64,000 nt of DNA from Incurvaria masculella (GCA_946894095.1 OX335653.1:8127001-8191000); one strand, 5' to 3'; counted from the first letter of the stretch, positions 33,701 through 44,317 are shown. Numbers and translations are program-made. The notes: generated by a model from the letters alone, not told the origin.

Positions 33701-35902
33701 TGCTCCTTTGGTAGGAACATTGGTTTCTTCTATCATTTCCATGTGTTTCTTTTCGATGTAGTCTTTCATGAAGTCATTATACTGCAATTGCAAGTCTGGG
33801 AGCCTTTTGAACTTGTGCTCAACTGATTGCAATCTTTTTATTGCGACTCCTCGCGACTCACCGACGTTAGGAGGATGGGATGTGAATGGCAAGCGAGCCT
33901 TGTATCGCCCATCTGGAGTTCTTTGGTGAGAAGCGTTAAAATATTCTTCGCATTTTTGTTCTTCTTTAGTCAGAAGTCGATGTGTGTTCCTACTATCAAC
34001 TTCTTCAATTTCCCAGAAGTTTTGTAACAGATTATCAACTTCTATTTTAGTGTGATTAACTAACACGTGATTGTATGTTTCTTTCTTTATACTTGGTTGG
34101 CCGGACACTAACCATCCCAAATGAGTTTTTTGAGCGATTAGGCGGTGATCTTTCTTATGGATTCCTTCCTGTAGGATGCAAGCGTAAACCTCTGCTCCTA
34201 AAATCATATCTATGCGACCTGGTCGTTGAAATGTTGGATCAGCCAACTGAAGCTTGAATAATTGCGGCCAGTCGATGTCGTGTTCCTTTCCCGGAAGGAA
34301 TGTGGTAAGTGTCTTTAGTACATAAGCTACAACATTGAGATGGTATGTCGAGTCATGCTTGGAACTTATGTTAAGCACAACGGAATGTTTCGTTGTGGTG
34401 ATGTTATGATCGACTCCAACTATGTTGCTGTGAATGTGATTTCTTTTTACCTTGAGCTGTTGACAGGCAGATTCGGTTATTAGGGATGCTTGTGATCCTG
34501 GATCTATAAGGGCCCGTAGTGTGACTACTTCTTGGTTTACATAAACATCTATTAAGGCAGTTGCCAGTAGTACTGGACAACTGTGAATTTGTTGATTTAG
34601 TGTCACGACTTGTGATGTACTTTCCTGATGTGTATCATTTTCTTGAATGTCTGCTAAATTATGTAGTATGGATTCTTTATCATGGCTTATCGCTGATACT
34701 TGCACTGTTTTGACATGAAGCAGTGTATGATGCTTACGGGCGCATTTTTTGCAGGCAGTGGACTGTAAACATTGGAATGCGGAATGACCGACCCGCAGGC
34801 AGTTAAAACACAGCCCTTTATTTTTAACAAAATCTCTTCGCACATTTACTTCTTGAGCGCAAAACTGTTTGCAATGACATGTCAAATGATCTCCTTCGCA
34901 ATAAGAACATGATTTTGTTCCTGATGTCGATGTACCTTCTATTTGATTTGAAAATACTTTCTTTGGGTGAGTGGTGTTTGAATTCTTGGTGTATGTGTGC
35001 TGCATGGTTTCTTTAGGCCTAACAACTTCTTTCGGTTTTGTGATTTCCAGGGTTCGGAATCGATTTTCTAGGAACTTAGAAAGCTTTGACCAAGTAGGTA
35101 GACTTGTATCGTCGCCAATACTTTGTTCGAATAGCCTGTGAGACTCAGAATCTAATTTCGAAATAATGATATGAACTACTATTGTATCCCACGTCTTGGT
35201 CGGAACACCCATCTGTTCCAAAGACACTAAGCACTCGGATGTTACATCCAATAACTCTCTAATACCTCGTGCTGATTCAAAGGTAATTTTTCTTTGATGC
35301 AAAAATCGATTTAGATATGAATTTACTATGCATCTTTCATTGTTAAAACGCTTTGTTAACGTAGACCAAATTATATCATAGTTGCTTTCCGATACCTGAA
35401 AATGGTTGACCAAGGATTCTGCTTCTCCTTTAAGACAGGTTTTTAAATATTGACACTTATTGACTTTACTTATCGACTCGTTGTTGTGAACAAGGGAATT
35501 AAACAAGTCCCTAAATGAAATCCATTGTTGATAGTCGCCTGAGAATGTAGGTAGACATATTGGAGGCAACTTGGCCTTAACTGAATGATTGTCTTGTGAC
35601 TGTAAAGCTGGTGAAGTGGCTTGGCCACCGAGCTCCCTAAGTTTTTCCTTAAAAAGTGTTTTACAGTCCAAATACACAGAAATAAATTCATCATAACAGT
35701 CCTGATATTGTGTTGGCACTCCACTTTGTCCTATTAACTGCTTGTGTTGCGACTGAAAATTATCGTAATAATTACATGCAATGTCCTGCCTGGATTCAAC
35801 ATAACTAACATTAATTCTTTCTTTTGGCGATTTCTTAAAATTAGTGAACAGCCGCTTTAGTTGCTCATAGGTGTCCTTCTGTTCAGCTAATAACTTATCC
35901 AT
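30701..35902 (-). CDS. BEL/Pao gag-pol polyprotein (1733 aa, intact)
   Basis: Encodes the retrotransposon capsid-like protein and enzymes. Domain order with approximate residues: DUF1759 gag-like region (110-285); CCHC zinc knuckle CX2CX4HX4C at 365-378 with Cys/His clusters around it (332-396); DUF1758/A17-type aspartic protease with DPGS at 467-470; reverse transcriptase (about 720-920) with D799 in GDIRQMY and YVDD at 876-879; RNase H with D1044, E1087, D1117 and D1163; integrase with an N-terminal H/H/C/C cluster (H1364, H1369, C1399, C1402) and catalytic D1434, D1500, E1553; a C-terminal DUF5641 domain (about 1640-1730). The length is normal for single-frame BEL elements. The ATG is the first in the frame after a 469-bp leader. 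No stop or frameshift interrupts it and all expected catalytic residues are visible, so it is probably functional or only recently inserted. Confidence 0.95.
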   Translation of the reverse strand: MDKLLAEQKDTYEQLKRLFTNFKKSPKERINVSYVESRQDIACNYYDNFQSQHKQLIGQSGVPTQYQDCYDEFISVYLDCKTLFKEKLRELGGQATSPALQSQDNHSVKAKLPPICLPTFSGDYQQWISFRDLFNSLVHNNESISKVNKCQYLKTCLKGEAESLVNHFQVSESNYDIIWSTLTKRFNNERCIVNSYLNRFLHQRKITFESARGIRELLDVTSECLVSLEQMGVPTKTWDTIVVHIIISKLDSESHRLFEQSIGDDTSLPTWSKLSKFLENRFRTLEITKPKEVVRPKETMQHTYTKNSNTTHPKKVFSNQIEGTSTSGTKSCSYCEGDHLTCHCKQFCAQEVNVRRDFVKNKGLCFNCLRVGHSAFQCLQSTACKKCARKHHTLLHVKTVQVSAISHDKESILHNLADIQENDTHQESTSQVVTLNQQIHSCPVLLATALIDVYVNQEVVTLRALIDPGSQASLITESACQQLKVKRNHIHSNIVGVDHNITTTKHSVVLNISSKHDSTYHLNVVAYVLKTLTTFLPGKEHDIDWPQLFKLQLADPTFQRPGRIDMILGAEVYACILQEGIHKKDHRLIAQKTHLGWLVSGQPSIKKETYNHVLVNHTKIEVDNLLQNFWEIEEVDSRNTHRLLTKEEQKCEEYFNASHQRTPDGRYKARLPFTSHPPNVGESRGVAIKRLQSVEHKFKRLPDLQLQYNDFMKDYIEKKHMEMIEETNVPTKGACYLPHHAVLCPQHLTTKLRVVFDGSAKTSNGKSLNDNLMVGPPLQNDIRDIILRWRRHKVVLVGDIRQMYRQIMIDERDSNYQRIVWRFSHNEPIKDYRLMTVTYGTSCAPYLAIRILKQLIQDEKDSFPEEVMDIVKEDFYVDDFLSGCSSVERAQEIKNTIIQLFKKGGFQLHKWTSNVKTLRDNKTEEDRKILGISWNFNNDAFMLKIQIPPKNEEPTKRTILGDIAKIYDPAGWLSPVVITAKIMLQKLWLLKLDWDETLNEDLRNEYSKYRCDLMAMPTIKLERWIEQDVCCGKYHKFELHGFSDASMVAYSAVIYYRCITSTGVKLTMLEAKTKVAPVKQLSLPRLELCGAVLLAKLLHKARQSLNVPLDCTYAWTDSKIVLAWLQRHPNYWATFVANRVTEIINRVDKEQWHHVSSQDNPADVASRGISPSELRDHELWWHGPPWLSEVQFMVPSNSLNDIPSTMLESKILVHTVKIDAVKSDDVSQHFDILDRYSSLTKLIRVVGYIFKFIDNCKMHLNKRTKVSKFSMSYLTTKDLKHSLEVCIRLSQSMHFQEELNMLKGAGSKTLKRNNRIVNLNPYIGDHNILRVGGRISKSYLPEDVKHPVILSNDNFAKMLVKDAHIKTLHGGIQLMMSYLRRTYWIVKVKIMVKKCIRECMACYRHTAKPMDQLMGNLPLPRVTPNRPFLISGVDFAGPVTLKLSKGRGGKTQKAYISLFICTSVKAIHLELVTSLDTEGFIAAFKRFTARRGHCKQLWSDCGTNFVGASKQIKVMADQSKLNLPAHVIEMLANDGTDWCFNPPSAAHMGGLWESGVKSTKYHLKRLLGDATLTYEEYVTLLCQIEACLNSRPITLDTSSCDPSEPTALTPGHFLIGEPPIIVPDQQLENRSFTYNNRWIYLQKKLQEFWHRWSSEYLTNLQLRSKWKTLKQTIKVGDVVLIKDERLPPTKWVLAKVIQVHPGTDGITRVVSLKYKTSVIKRPIHKLCLLPQQD

Positions 35903-36371
35903 AATGAAGAAAGTTCAATGCACGAAAATCAAACAGTTCGAACAAACAACACGATTCCTTGGAGAGATTGTACGCACAACAGTTCAAAAAGTCAACAATC
36001 TTTTACTTACAGTCTTGGTCGTAGCACAGCACACTGATTCTATTTTCTTAACACTCACTGGTAAAAGATATAAAAAATGCAAACACACTTTCATTAGCTG
36101 CCCGATTTTTTCTTGAAGCGACTAGTTCCGCCGACAGTGGCTCAAGATCCGACGGATCGGACCTGAGAGTGCGCCTGGCCTCCTTGTTGGCCTGACGCCC
36201 ACCGTGGCGAAGTGCAGTCCAGACTCAGGGTATGACGAACGTAGGAGTTGCATCACCTATGTGCAGCTTCTCGCCCGGTCCAAATACCGGGAGACCAGAG
36301 ATTACCCGCACGATTACCGTGCGTCCCTGGGGATACTAGTCCCAAAAAATCGCGGCTCGAGAGACCAACGA
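35903..36371 (-). other. BEL leader with presumed primer-binding site
   Basis: This is the untranslated leader between the 5' LTR and the ORF. On the - strand a TGG begins 4 nt inside the LTR (complement of ACCA at 36364-36367), the usual position for a tRNA-primed PBS. I cannot assign the tRNA. The leader is much more GC-rich than the intron around the element. Confidence 0.6.
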
Positions 36372-36565
36372 TGTTTACAAAATTCAGCAGATGGGGTGGA
36401 GATTGGGGTGTTTTTGAATAAAAACAACCATGTATTACGTAGTAGATCTCGTGTAATAACCTTTTGTAATGTATTATATGAAACTAAGCAGATGAACCTT
36501 ACATCGCAGTGTTGTTTGACATGCAACGCCATCTAGTGACGAAATGATTGCAACTTTACCAAACA
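36372..36565 (-). repeat. BEL 5' LTR
   Basis: 194 bp, TG...CA boundaries, one mismatch to the 3' LTR. On the - strand this is the promoter-bearing copy. It has the same CTCF-like core at about 36526-36537. Confidence 0.93.
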
Positions 36566-36570
36566 GGCTC
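36566..36570. repeat. BEL target-site duplication, right copy (GGCTC)
   Basis: Perfect match to 30317-30321. Confidence 0.9.
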
Positions 36571-37405
36571 TATTGAAATTGGAGCATTGCAGAATAACGT
36601 GAGGATATGAGAGTAGCGGCTGTATGTAATAATATCGTTTTAGTGTGTGCGTTAGTTGTTAAGTTACCTTATTTTATGAAGTGATTGATATAAAATTGGT
36701 CGAGAAAAATAAAAAAAGAGAAAAAAGTGGAATTATATCGACGCTTTTAAAGATAGGATTCAGTCTGTTAATAATTTGAACTTTATGATTTTTTCAAGAG
36801 TATTATTTTGCTTTGAATATTTTGTAAATTAATTTTAAATTATGAGATGATAATTTAACAAAGAAGGAACAATTTATTTAAAACGATGTGATGTAATGTC
36901 AAAAGTATTTTGAAACAAATTAAATTTGTTGAAATTTTTACATATTCTAGAAAAAAAATACTTTCACTTTGACTAGTATATATAATATATTTTTTTATCG
37001 TTTTTTTTCAAAGTCGCTTTGACCATTTTGAGTAAAACATTGTACAAGTAGGTATAAGCAACATAGAATTAAGAAGCGGTAAACAATGGTTAACAGTTTG
37101 AACTGCCTGGATTCAGAAGACTGTAGGATACCAAGGCGCACTAAGAAAGGGAAGGTGTAAAACATGAACAGCAGACGGCAGATGCACAGATTCCCACCGC
37201 GGTGCACCTCGTCCCTCCCCCACCGCAACCCCGCGCCGCACAACACACCACCCTCAGCCCCGCAAGGCCGCTGACACTACTATTACCAAGTGGGTTAGGT
37301 AACCAAGGCAATCTTTTGTGGTATTGCTATTTTGTTAATTCGCTAAATACGTCCCTATTTAACATCTAGTGGTGATTCTAGCGGCAAAAGTACTCAATAA
37401 TTATG
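36571..37405. other. Intronic sequence, no gene
   Basis: AT-rich, with a small GC-rich patch at 37180-37275 (CCCTCCCCCACCGCAACCCC). No gene or diagnostic motif. Confidence 0.5.
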
Positions 37406-37407
37406 TT

Positions 37408-37560
37408 CTTTAACCGACTTCAAAGAAGGACGAGGTTATCAATTCGTCTGTATGTTTTTTTTGTATGTATGGTACTCGATCTCTCCGCAAATTATCAATC
37501 GATTTAAATAATTATTTTTCTCATGAGTAGAGTATATCTCAGGGGAGGTCCTTTTATAAA
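37408..37560 (+). repeat. Dispersed ACCGACTTC-type repeat, third copy
   Basis: AACCGACTTCAAAGAAGGACG, AGGTTATCAATTCGTCTGTATG and the following T-rich part align with the 6507 element at moderate divergence. Confidence 0.6.
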
Positions 37561-37564
37561 TTTT

Positions 37565-38660
37565 ATGAAAGAATATTATTTTCCACTGCTTATTACACTG
37601 CGAGTTCCATTTCTGTCTCTCATCCAAGGAAACGACACGGCTCGAGATCTCTCTTATATTTGTAAATACCATCCAGTCTATATCTAATAATCCACTTAAC
37701 GGTTTATCAATCTTACGAATAAGTAACACTCTTTGTGATTGGAGTTAGTAAAATGTTTTTTAAAACGGTTTTGTGGGATCTCTTCATACATACAACATTC
37801 GTTGAAATAAGCGATCCACTTTCTTAGTGCAAATTTTTTTTTTTTTATTTGTAATTTATTATGAAAGCATTAAAGGAATTTATGTTTGTTGTATCTTGAC
37901 CATAATGATTATGTACCACGTTGCATAATCATTTGTTTCATATTACTTACATGTATTAATAAAGTGCATTGTTATGAATTTAAATTTATTAGACTTTCAT
38001 TTGATTATGCTTCTGAAAACAGAAAAGATGTGACTAAAATACTGATATATGTGAAGTCTTATATTTGCAGTAATTTAATATTTTAGCCATGATGGTAGGA
38101 AGGATGGAGTTGAGGGTTAATAACCCCTGACATGCCTATTATCTGTTCGTGTTTTTTTTGTGTATTTCTAAAATGTATCAAATTGATTGAATGGATTAAA
38201 TGTATTAAATGGATCAAAATTACTTTTCGTTTAATTTTTTTTATTTTTAAGCTTAGGTGACAACATACATTGATTAAACTCACTCAAAACACTCTAATAT
38301 CTATTGCTGTAATCGTAGTAATCTACCTAGTAAGATCTAAGTTGAATTCTCTATTAGTAGGTACGCGGGCCAGTGTGCATATTAGGTGCAGACAGGGTTG
38401 CGTGCAGCTCGGTAGTATCCGCGGCAGTAGCGGTCCATCACACGCGTGATCGGTACCGAAACCCTCGCCCAGAGTCATGTAGGGTTACCGACGGAACCCT
38501 TAATCGACGCCACTTGTTATTATTTTACTGAATTATAGCTACATTAGAGGAGCTTCCGAGACGTATATTAACCTTATTATCGTCAAAGGATTTTATAAGA
38601 ACACAAATGTTTTTACTCCTCCGAAGATCGGAGATCGACTGTCTGAGCACAGATTAAGGA
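37565..38660. other. AT-rich intronic sequence, no gene
   Basis: A decayed hairpin-like string at about 38487-38502 (AGGGTTACCGACGGAACCCT) echoes the terminal hairpin of the TCCG-array family but is too short to call as a copy. Otherwise nothing. Confidence 0.45.
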
Positions 38661-38663
38661 AAA

Positions 38664-38881
38664 TGGCCAAGCGTAAACGTGTTTACGTGCCGAGGGTCCC
38701 GTCACAGTCACAATTCCATACATGATTAGCTCCTCAGAAATCTAACTTTTTCTGAAAAGTATGATCTTGAACAGTTAGTGCACTATTACACATATGTATC
38801 ATTTTATTGATTTTTTTTCAGTAGACACCATAGCCAAACCGTAATGGTCCCTCTTCGCTGTTTTCGATGGGACCCTAAAAA
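38664..38881 (+). mobile_element. Divergent relative of the TCCG-array element, without the array
   Basis: It begins TGGCCAAG followed by a different palindrome (CGTAAACGTGTTTACG, 38672-38687), then GTGCCGAGGGTCCCGTCAC, matching the block order of the main family. It ends with a hairpin GGTCCC...GGGACC and CTAAAA at about 38876-38881. The length is 218 bp. The tandem array and TAGTAATAG block are missing, so this is a separate subfamily that shares end architecture. Confidence 0.6.
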
Positions 38882-39217
38882 TACATATTTTTTATTTTCA
38901 TGCATTTAATGATAACTAATTTACTTACCGTTATTCTGCGACATCTAAACATAGTCACACTTTTTTTCAAATTCAGTATAATGTTTGCTCTGTAATTTTT
39001 CTGGATTGTTTTCAAAATCTGATGACAATGCGTATATGTAGATGTCGCTGTATAACCTCAAATGATTGAAATAAACAAATGGGCCCAAAATGACTTTTGG
39101 GCCTATTTTTGTATTTTAGACCCTAACCGTTTCACGCAATCTAGGAGTATCGCGAGCACTTAGGCTAAAACCCACCGACAGCGAGCATGTGACATTTAAT
39201 GATAGGCTTGTGCGGCG

Positions 39218-39240
39218 AACAGGAGGGGGGGGGGGGGGTG
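39218..39240. repeat. Poly-G tract
   Basis: A nearly uninterrupted G run within a GC-rich patch (39200-39300). A G run of this kind can form G-quadruplex-like structure and is prone to slippage. Confidence 0.7.
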
Positions 39241-39575
39241 GAGTCAGCTGAGCGGAGGGGAAAGCTGCGGCGGAGGTGAAGGGGAGAGGAGCCAACGACT
39301 GTTTGCATATAATTGCAGCATTGTACATACGATCGAACTTTAAATGCACCCCCTGTCTTCTCTAATCACTGGCCGGTTTTTTTTTAAAAGTGAAAATATG
39401 TTTGCATACATTCAACACATGGTCTCTGGCGTGGAATGAAATCCACACGCCCTTGAAATACCAGCCGCTGAGCCTCTAAAAAAATAATTCAGCGTTCAGA
39501 GGCGTGTTCGAAATGCAATTTAATATATCGACGAATAAATGAGAAATTCGCACGCTGCTAAAATACGATTCTTTT

Positions 39576-39659
39576 CCCCTCCAAGCGCAAACGGCTGCGC
39601 AGAGACAAAAGTGTATCGGATTTGGTTACTGCGAACCGCTGGCGCTAGGAAGGAGAAGG
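39576..39659. mobile_element. Foldback hairpin element, second copy
   Basis: CCCCTCCAAGCGCAAACGGC and TGCGCAGAGAC pair with GTTACTGCGAACCGCTGGCG and CTAGGAAGGAG, the same inner arms as the element at 28518-28640. The outer arms are diverged or absent. Confidence 0.55.
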
Positions 39660-40619
39660 CATCATCCCGCGCCGCGGCGCCGGGGACTATAGTCTCGGAA
39701 CAACGTGCAATAAAGACCCAATTTTCCATCCGCGGTGAAGCAATACATCACATCAATATCCCATAGTTTACGTACAAATTATGTTCATATCATCGCAGAC
39801 AACAACCGGTGAGGGTAATTTCGCCTTCATGTTAGAAATGTTCAAGTTTTCTCTGCGCACACTGTGCGGTAAATGCGTTCAGAATGCTTTGGCAGAGTTT
39901 CACTTTATTTCTGATAGTTAATTTAAATTTAACAAATATGTACATTCCTCTTCGATTATCACCAATTACTTATTCTGTGATATCATTGTCGATATCCCAT
40001 AATCAAAGCTTTGTTTCAGTATCTGAAATAGAACAACTTTTGTCAAGAAAATAGGTTAAGTTAATTATTTTTTCGTTTGAAGCAACTTTTAAACCGAGAA
40101 AATATGCATACATATGTAATGGTATCCAAGGAAATAATTTATCCAGTTGCACGTTGAGCCCTGCGCCCTCCCCCCCTCCCGCCACCTCGCTTCCGCACCG
40201 TTCTAGCCTAGTTAGCGGTGCTCTCAAAACATCTTACTAATTATATTTTTGCAAACCATTGCAAATAGACTCCATATATCAATATATAGATTTACTTATA
40301 GCAAAAGTGGTTCTATTCGAGATAATGGATAAGCCCCGAAAGAAAACTTTTAAGTGATTGGTATATATGTATGTCTTCCGCTTATAACATGAGAACCACT
40401 GATAGAATTTTGATAAGATTGGTATCGCTTCTTCTTCACATCTACGCCAATTTACCTGAGGGGTGGAAGTGGGTCTAAATACCTATCTGAGAAGGTGGAC
40501 CAACCCCGACTGGTTTTCCTCGGGCTTTTACACGGAAGAAGCCTCATTAAAGTAAAAAATGAATTATACTTTTCCGTGTATAGGTGCAAGGAGCCGAATA
40601 TGAGATCTCCCACGATTGA

Positions 40620-40820
40620 TTATGCAACGATCCGCGCGTGCCTCCGCACAAATTTATTGTCCTTTTAGTTTATGGCCAACGTTTGTCACAATCATGTCGC
40701 CGTCTCCGGCCACCGCCGCTCCGCCGCCGCCGCTGCGGGCGCGGGTCATTTCGTAAAGACCCGTTCACACTTGGCGACCACAGTCGAGAGTCAGCACGGG
40801 GTCTGACTCGGGGTAAGCAT
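40620..40820. promoter_or_regulatory. CpG island, candidate CRE
   Basis: A dense CCGCCG/GCCGCC run at 40695-40745, with a TTTAGTTTATGGCC string at 40666-40678 (TTTATGGC, posterior-Hox/Abd-B type), inside AT-rich intron. The 82-codon frame over it is Arg/Pro-rich composition shadow. Confidence 0.3.
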
Positions 40821-40824
40821 CAGA

Positions 40825-41790
40825 AAAACACGGGAAACGTTGTTTATAATAATTTTAATATCTGTGTCTGCACGTTTTTGCTTTAAAAAGCTTTTATTGG
40901 TACAAGCTTTCATTTAACTTGCCATCAATTTGCAACTGAAATTTGAACTATAGTTATCCTAAACTGATTATCAAATTAAAGGATTCGCTGATAAGAATAC
41001 GAAAAATAAAATGATGTCATACTTAATTCTATATGGCGGATGCCCCAAGATGGCGAGCACAATTTTCTTTTCTAACACGATGAAAATTATATGATTTGCT
41101 GGGAAAAATAAAGAAGTAAAACTAAAGAGGTAAAAATACAATTAGTAGAAAATTATATCGACTTTTTAAAAACAAACTTTTAATAAATATTTAGGCTGTA
41201 CTAAAATGAAAATATTAATTTGATTCAAGGGGGCTATACCTACGCCAATAAAATATTTTGAAAAGCTTTTAACGCAAACCAAAAAATGCAGAAAAAGAAA
41301 TCTAAACTAAATACATTTCTTGCGAGTTACAAGCTTTTAAAATTGTTTGATGTAATAGAACATTAAGTACAGCCTTTGCCTTGTACCTACAACTGAAATA
41401 TTGAATAATATCTTGTTTTAAAAGAAAATATTAATATTTTTTAGGTATTCTTCATCAGGCGCCTTGAAAAAACAGATCAGATCGTATTTTTTGCTTGTGA
41501 CGAAGTTGCTCGCGCCGAAGCTACACATAATTTATTTGAACATAGAATAGTCACAACAGTGTGAATCAAACTCTATCCACGCAAGATCGCTACTATTTTT
41601 TTTCTCGTACCCGAAACTTTAGAGCCACTTTTAAATGAATCCACACACAATATGATTATGCAATTATCACCACTCCTGAAACTAGCAATGCAGTTTTCTT
41701 AATAAGGACCTCAAAAGTGTATAGTTACGCTCGCAGGTATAGTTTCAGATTCAGTGATCTTGAAATAAACGTTATTGTTATGTGTACAAT
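40825..41790. other. AT-rich intronic sequence, no gene
   Basis: The only motif of note is CCAAGATGGCGAG at 41046-41058, a YY1/PHO-type core (AAGATGGCG) beside CATATGGCGGATG-like sequence. Otherwise there is nothing. Confidence 0.45.
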
Positions 41791-41794
41791 TATA

Positions 41795-41855
41795 TGGCGC
41801 AGTCCAGATTCGAACGACCGTAGCGGATGCCTATGGTAGTACCGTCAGCTACTTA
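41795..41855 (-). repeat. Possible tRNA-derived SINE head
   Basis: On the - strand GTAGCTGACGG (A-box-like) is followed about 30 nt later by GTTCGAATCTGG (B-box-like). There is no cloverleaf with paired acceptor arms. Read as a SINE relic. Confidence 0.4.
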
Positions 41856-42090
41856 AACTTAGAGTCGACACACACTAGCTGGGAATGTTCCATCTGAATG
41901 ACGACTTCCGCGATATTCATACCGACAGGTAGGCAGTGAATTACATTTACCAGAGCCGTGTGCTGCGTGTTCAGTGTAAAACACCGCTATTATAATTTAA
42001 TTAGAGCTTCCATGCACACTCGTATGGAATCCGCCGAGTGCCAATTATGTTGTTGCTGGTAGGTGAGTATTTATACTCATTGTGTATTTA

Positions 42091-42195
42091 TTTATAGTTC
42101 ATTGTGGGGACCAGAACACTTTATGTCTAGACTTACTGATTCTGAGCTCAGTTTTGCCTTGCTAACATATTCTGTAAATGCAGTTTATTATCTCA
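42091..42195 (+). repeat. Segment duplicated inside the neighbouring MITE
   Basis: TTCATTGTGGGGACCAGAAC, ACTTTATGTCTAGACTTACTG, ATTCTGAGCTCAGTTTTGCC recurs with a few changes at 42771-42860, within the piggyBac-type MITE. The spacing is about 680 bp in direct orientation. Confidence 0.75.
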
Positions 42196-42430
42196 TACTT
42201 TATTGTGCTGTATCGGGTAACCTGACATAAAATGAATGCAAGTTGTCGCACTGAAAATTTTCCCATGCATGTCGCAGGAGGCGACTAATCCGCTACCATT
42301 TAGTTAAGTAACCGCCCGGGTTTGCACAATCGCATTGATTGAAAGATGAAACCTCTCTCGAGTCATAAATTTAAAGGGCCTTTTTATGTAAATATACGTA
42401 AATTTGTTCATGTACGTTGATACATTGAAT

Positions 42431-42975
42431 TTAAGGCCATCGTACTAGCCAAATCGCAAAGTTAGACGAAGCACCCCAAGTTAACTAACTAAGTCTGACG
42501 ATTTTAAGTGCCATTCTTACATTATACTCGTATGATTTCTTGTCTAGAAATCAACCTATTTTCGTTAATGTATATTTCCTTTTTCTATACAAAATACATT
42601 GCGGAAACGGTGTCCATTTCCGAACCTTTTCGACTAAATGTAGAAATCTAAAAGCAAATGCAATTATTTGTTTATGCATATATGCTGGTTTTGCTTATAT
42701 CTAGAAATCATATTACTTTCACATTTCTATTGTGAAAAATCGACTTTTTATAATTATTATTTATTTATATTTCATTGTGGTGACCAGAACACTTTACGTC
42801 TAGACTAATTGATTCTGAGCTCAGTTTTGCCTTGCATACATATTCTATAAGTTTATTATCGCAAATCATCATCATTATCAAAAAAAATAATCTATTATCA
42901 GTCTGGAGTTCTATTTGGACTTGCTGAGGCGCTTCACTACATTTGTATGGCGCGAGTATTTGACTAGCGTCTTAA
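42431..42975 (+). mobile_element. piggyBac-type MITE, copy 1 (TTAA-flanked)
   Basis: TTAA at 42431-42434 is followed by GGCCATCGTACTAGCCAAATC. The other end, read in reverse complement inward from TTAA 42972-42975, gives GACGCTAGTCAAATACTCGCG. TTAA target duplications with short imperfect inverted ends are diagnostic of the piggyBac superfamily. It aligns over most of its length with copy 2 at 44318-44780. It carries an extra block (42771-42860) matching 42091-42195. No transposase is encoded. Confidence 0.7.
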
Positions 42976-42999
42976 GACTAATTTAAAATTATCGACGTA

Positions 43000-44315
43000 T
43001 TTTAATGAAACGACTTAAGATTTAGATTAATTTCTATGTAGTTGCGGCCACGCCCGAAGCTAGGTGAGAGGACTGAACGTGCAACATTAATCAAAATAAC
43101 AAGGCGCACCACAAACATGACTAGTTTATTCGCATTAAATCACACAAGTCATAAATAGCAGTGGAACCCGCTCTGTAGCTTATCAAAACAATACGCAGAC
43201 ACATTGCAAACTGCAACGTTATAAAAAATCTCTTCCTACTGCCTCCTCACACCCTAAACCGATCCCTAACTCGACTAACTTAGATTTAATATTATAACCA
43301 CACATTATCTCACCTACGGCACTATCGACTTATAGAACGTTCAATTCAAAATTAACGTTCAAGAATATGATAAATTTTCATAAATCAGCTGTTATTTATT
43401 GCAATATAGGCTTTAATTCGATAGGTATAAGTTTAACAATGGGTTCGGAGAGAACGGTGTCGGATGGGATGTTATCACGTCTGTGCTTGCGGGTCGATCG
43501 AGCCGTTGTTGTCTGAGCGTGGCTGTAGCGTAATTCCCTCGAAGCTCCAACCTTAACCTCAGCCTCGGTTAGCCTATTCTTGGACGCTTCCTCCATGAGG
43601 AACCGTTCGTTTTGCGGAGTGAATTTTAAGTATTTCAATGACGTTTGTAGTAAAGGAAGTTGGTCACTTCACCTTTCACTAACTCTTATAACATGCAACG
43701 TCTGGCGTAGATACGTCTGTGAGTCTGTCCGGTGTGGTGCCGAGTATTGTAGTACTACAAAGTATGAGAAAAAAATGCAAATATCCGACTATTTTTCGTC
43801 GGACTTCAACGCGGGCAAAGCCGCAGGCACCTAATATACGTTTAATATAGTACCTATCAGAGAAGAAAAATACTGAGGATAGAAAAATTAAAGCAAGTAA
43901 AGCAACAATAATTCTGGCAAGGACTTGCTGAGATAAGAAATAAGGTGCCTCGCAATTTTCACACAATTAATTTTCAATAAATAATGATAACATGAAGGCG
44001 AGCCGTGAGCGAGCTCCGCAGTCTCGTTGCACCGCGCTTCGTGCTCATAGGATATCGCAGACTCTCAGATGCAGCGGCCATGTTAGATTTATTTATTTCT
44101 CAGAAATATTTCAGGTAATCATAGATATTTTTTTATTATTCAACGATAACTTTTTTAGCGCCGCTGTGATTTGAACTCTATGAAATTAAAAAAGTATCAG
44201 AAAAAAAGACAAACGCTTACATCTATAGGATTTAGCCTGAGAAAGAAAGAGATAGAATGTATCAGACGCTCCGCATGACCTTGAAAATGGGTCCATCCGC
44301 AGCTGGCTGTCTGGA
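43000..44315. other. Intronic sequence between the two piggyBac MITEs
   Basis: Short frames at 43396-43966 on both strands overlap each other and have no family signature. No gene is called. Confidence 0.45.
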
Positions 44316-44317
44316 CC

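Larger units (their letters stand above)
30322..36565 (-). mobile_element. Complete BEL/Pao LTR retrotransposon (6,244 bp)
   Basis: All parts are present: two 194-bp LTRs starting TG and ending CA, a polypurine tract at the inner edge of the 3' LTR, a leader, one uninterrupted gag-pol frame, and a perfect 5-bp target duplication. The LTRs differ at one position only (GAAACTAGGCAG against GAAACTAAGCAG), so insertion was recent. It lies antisense to Ubx inside its first intron. It is intact in all visible parts, so it may be autonomous, although expression cannot be judged. No envelope-like frame is present. Confidence 0.95.

Noticed and set aside
30701..35902. Endogenous virus with an envelope gene
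   Set aside because: The element matches BEL/Pao retrotransposons in layout and has no envelope-like frame between the integrase region and the 3' LTR.
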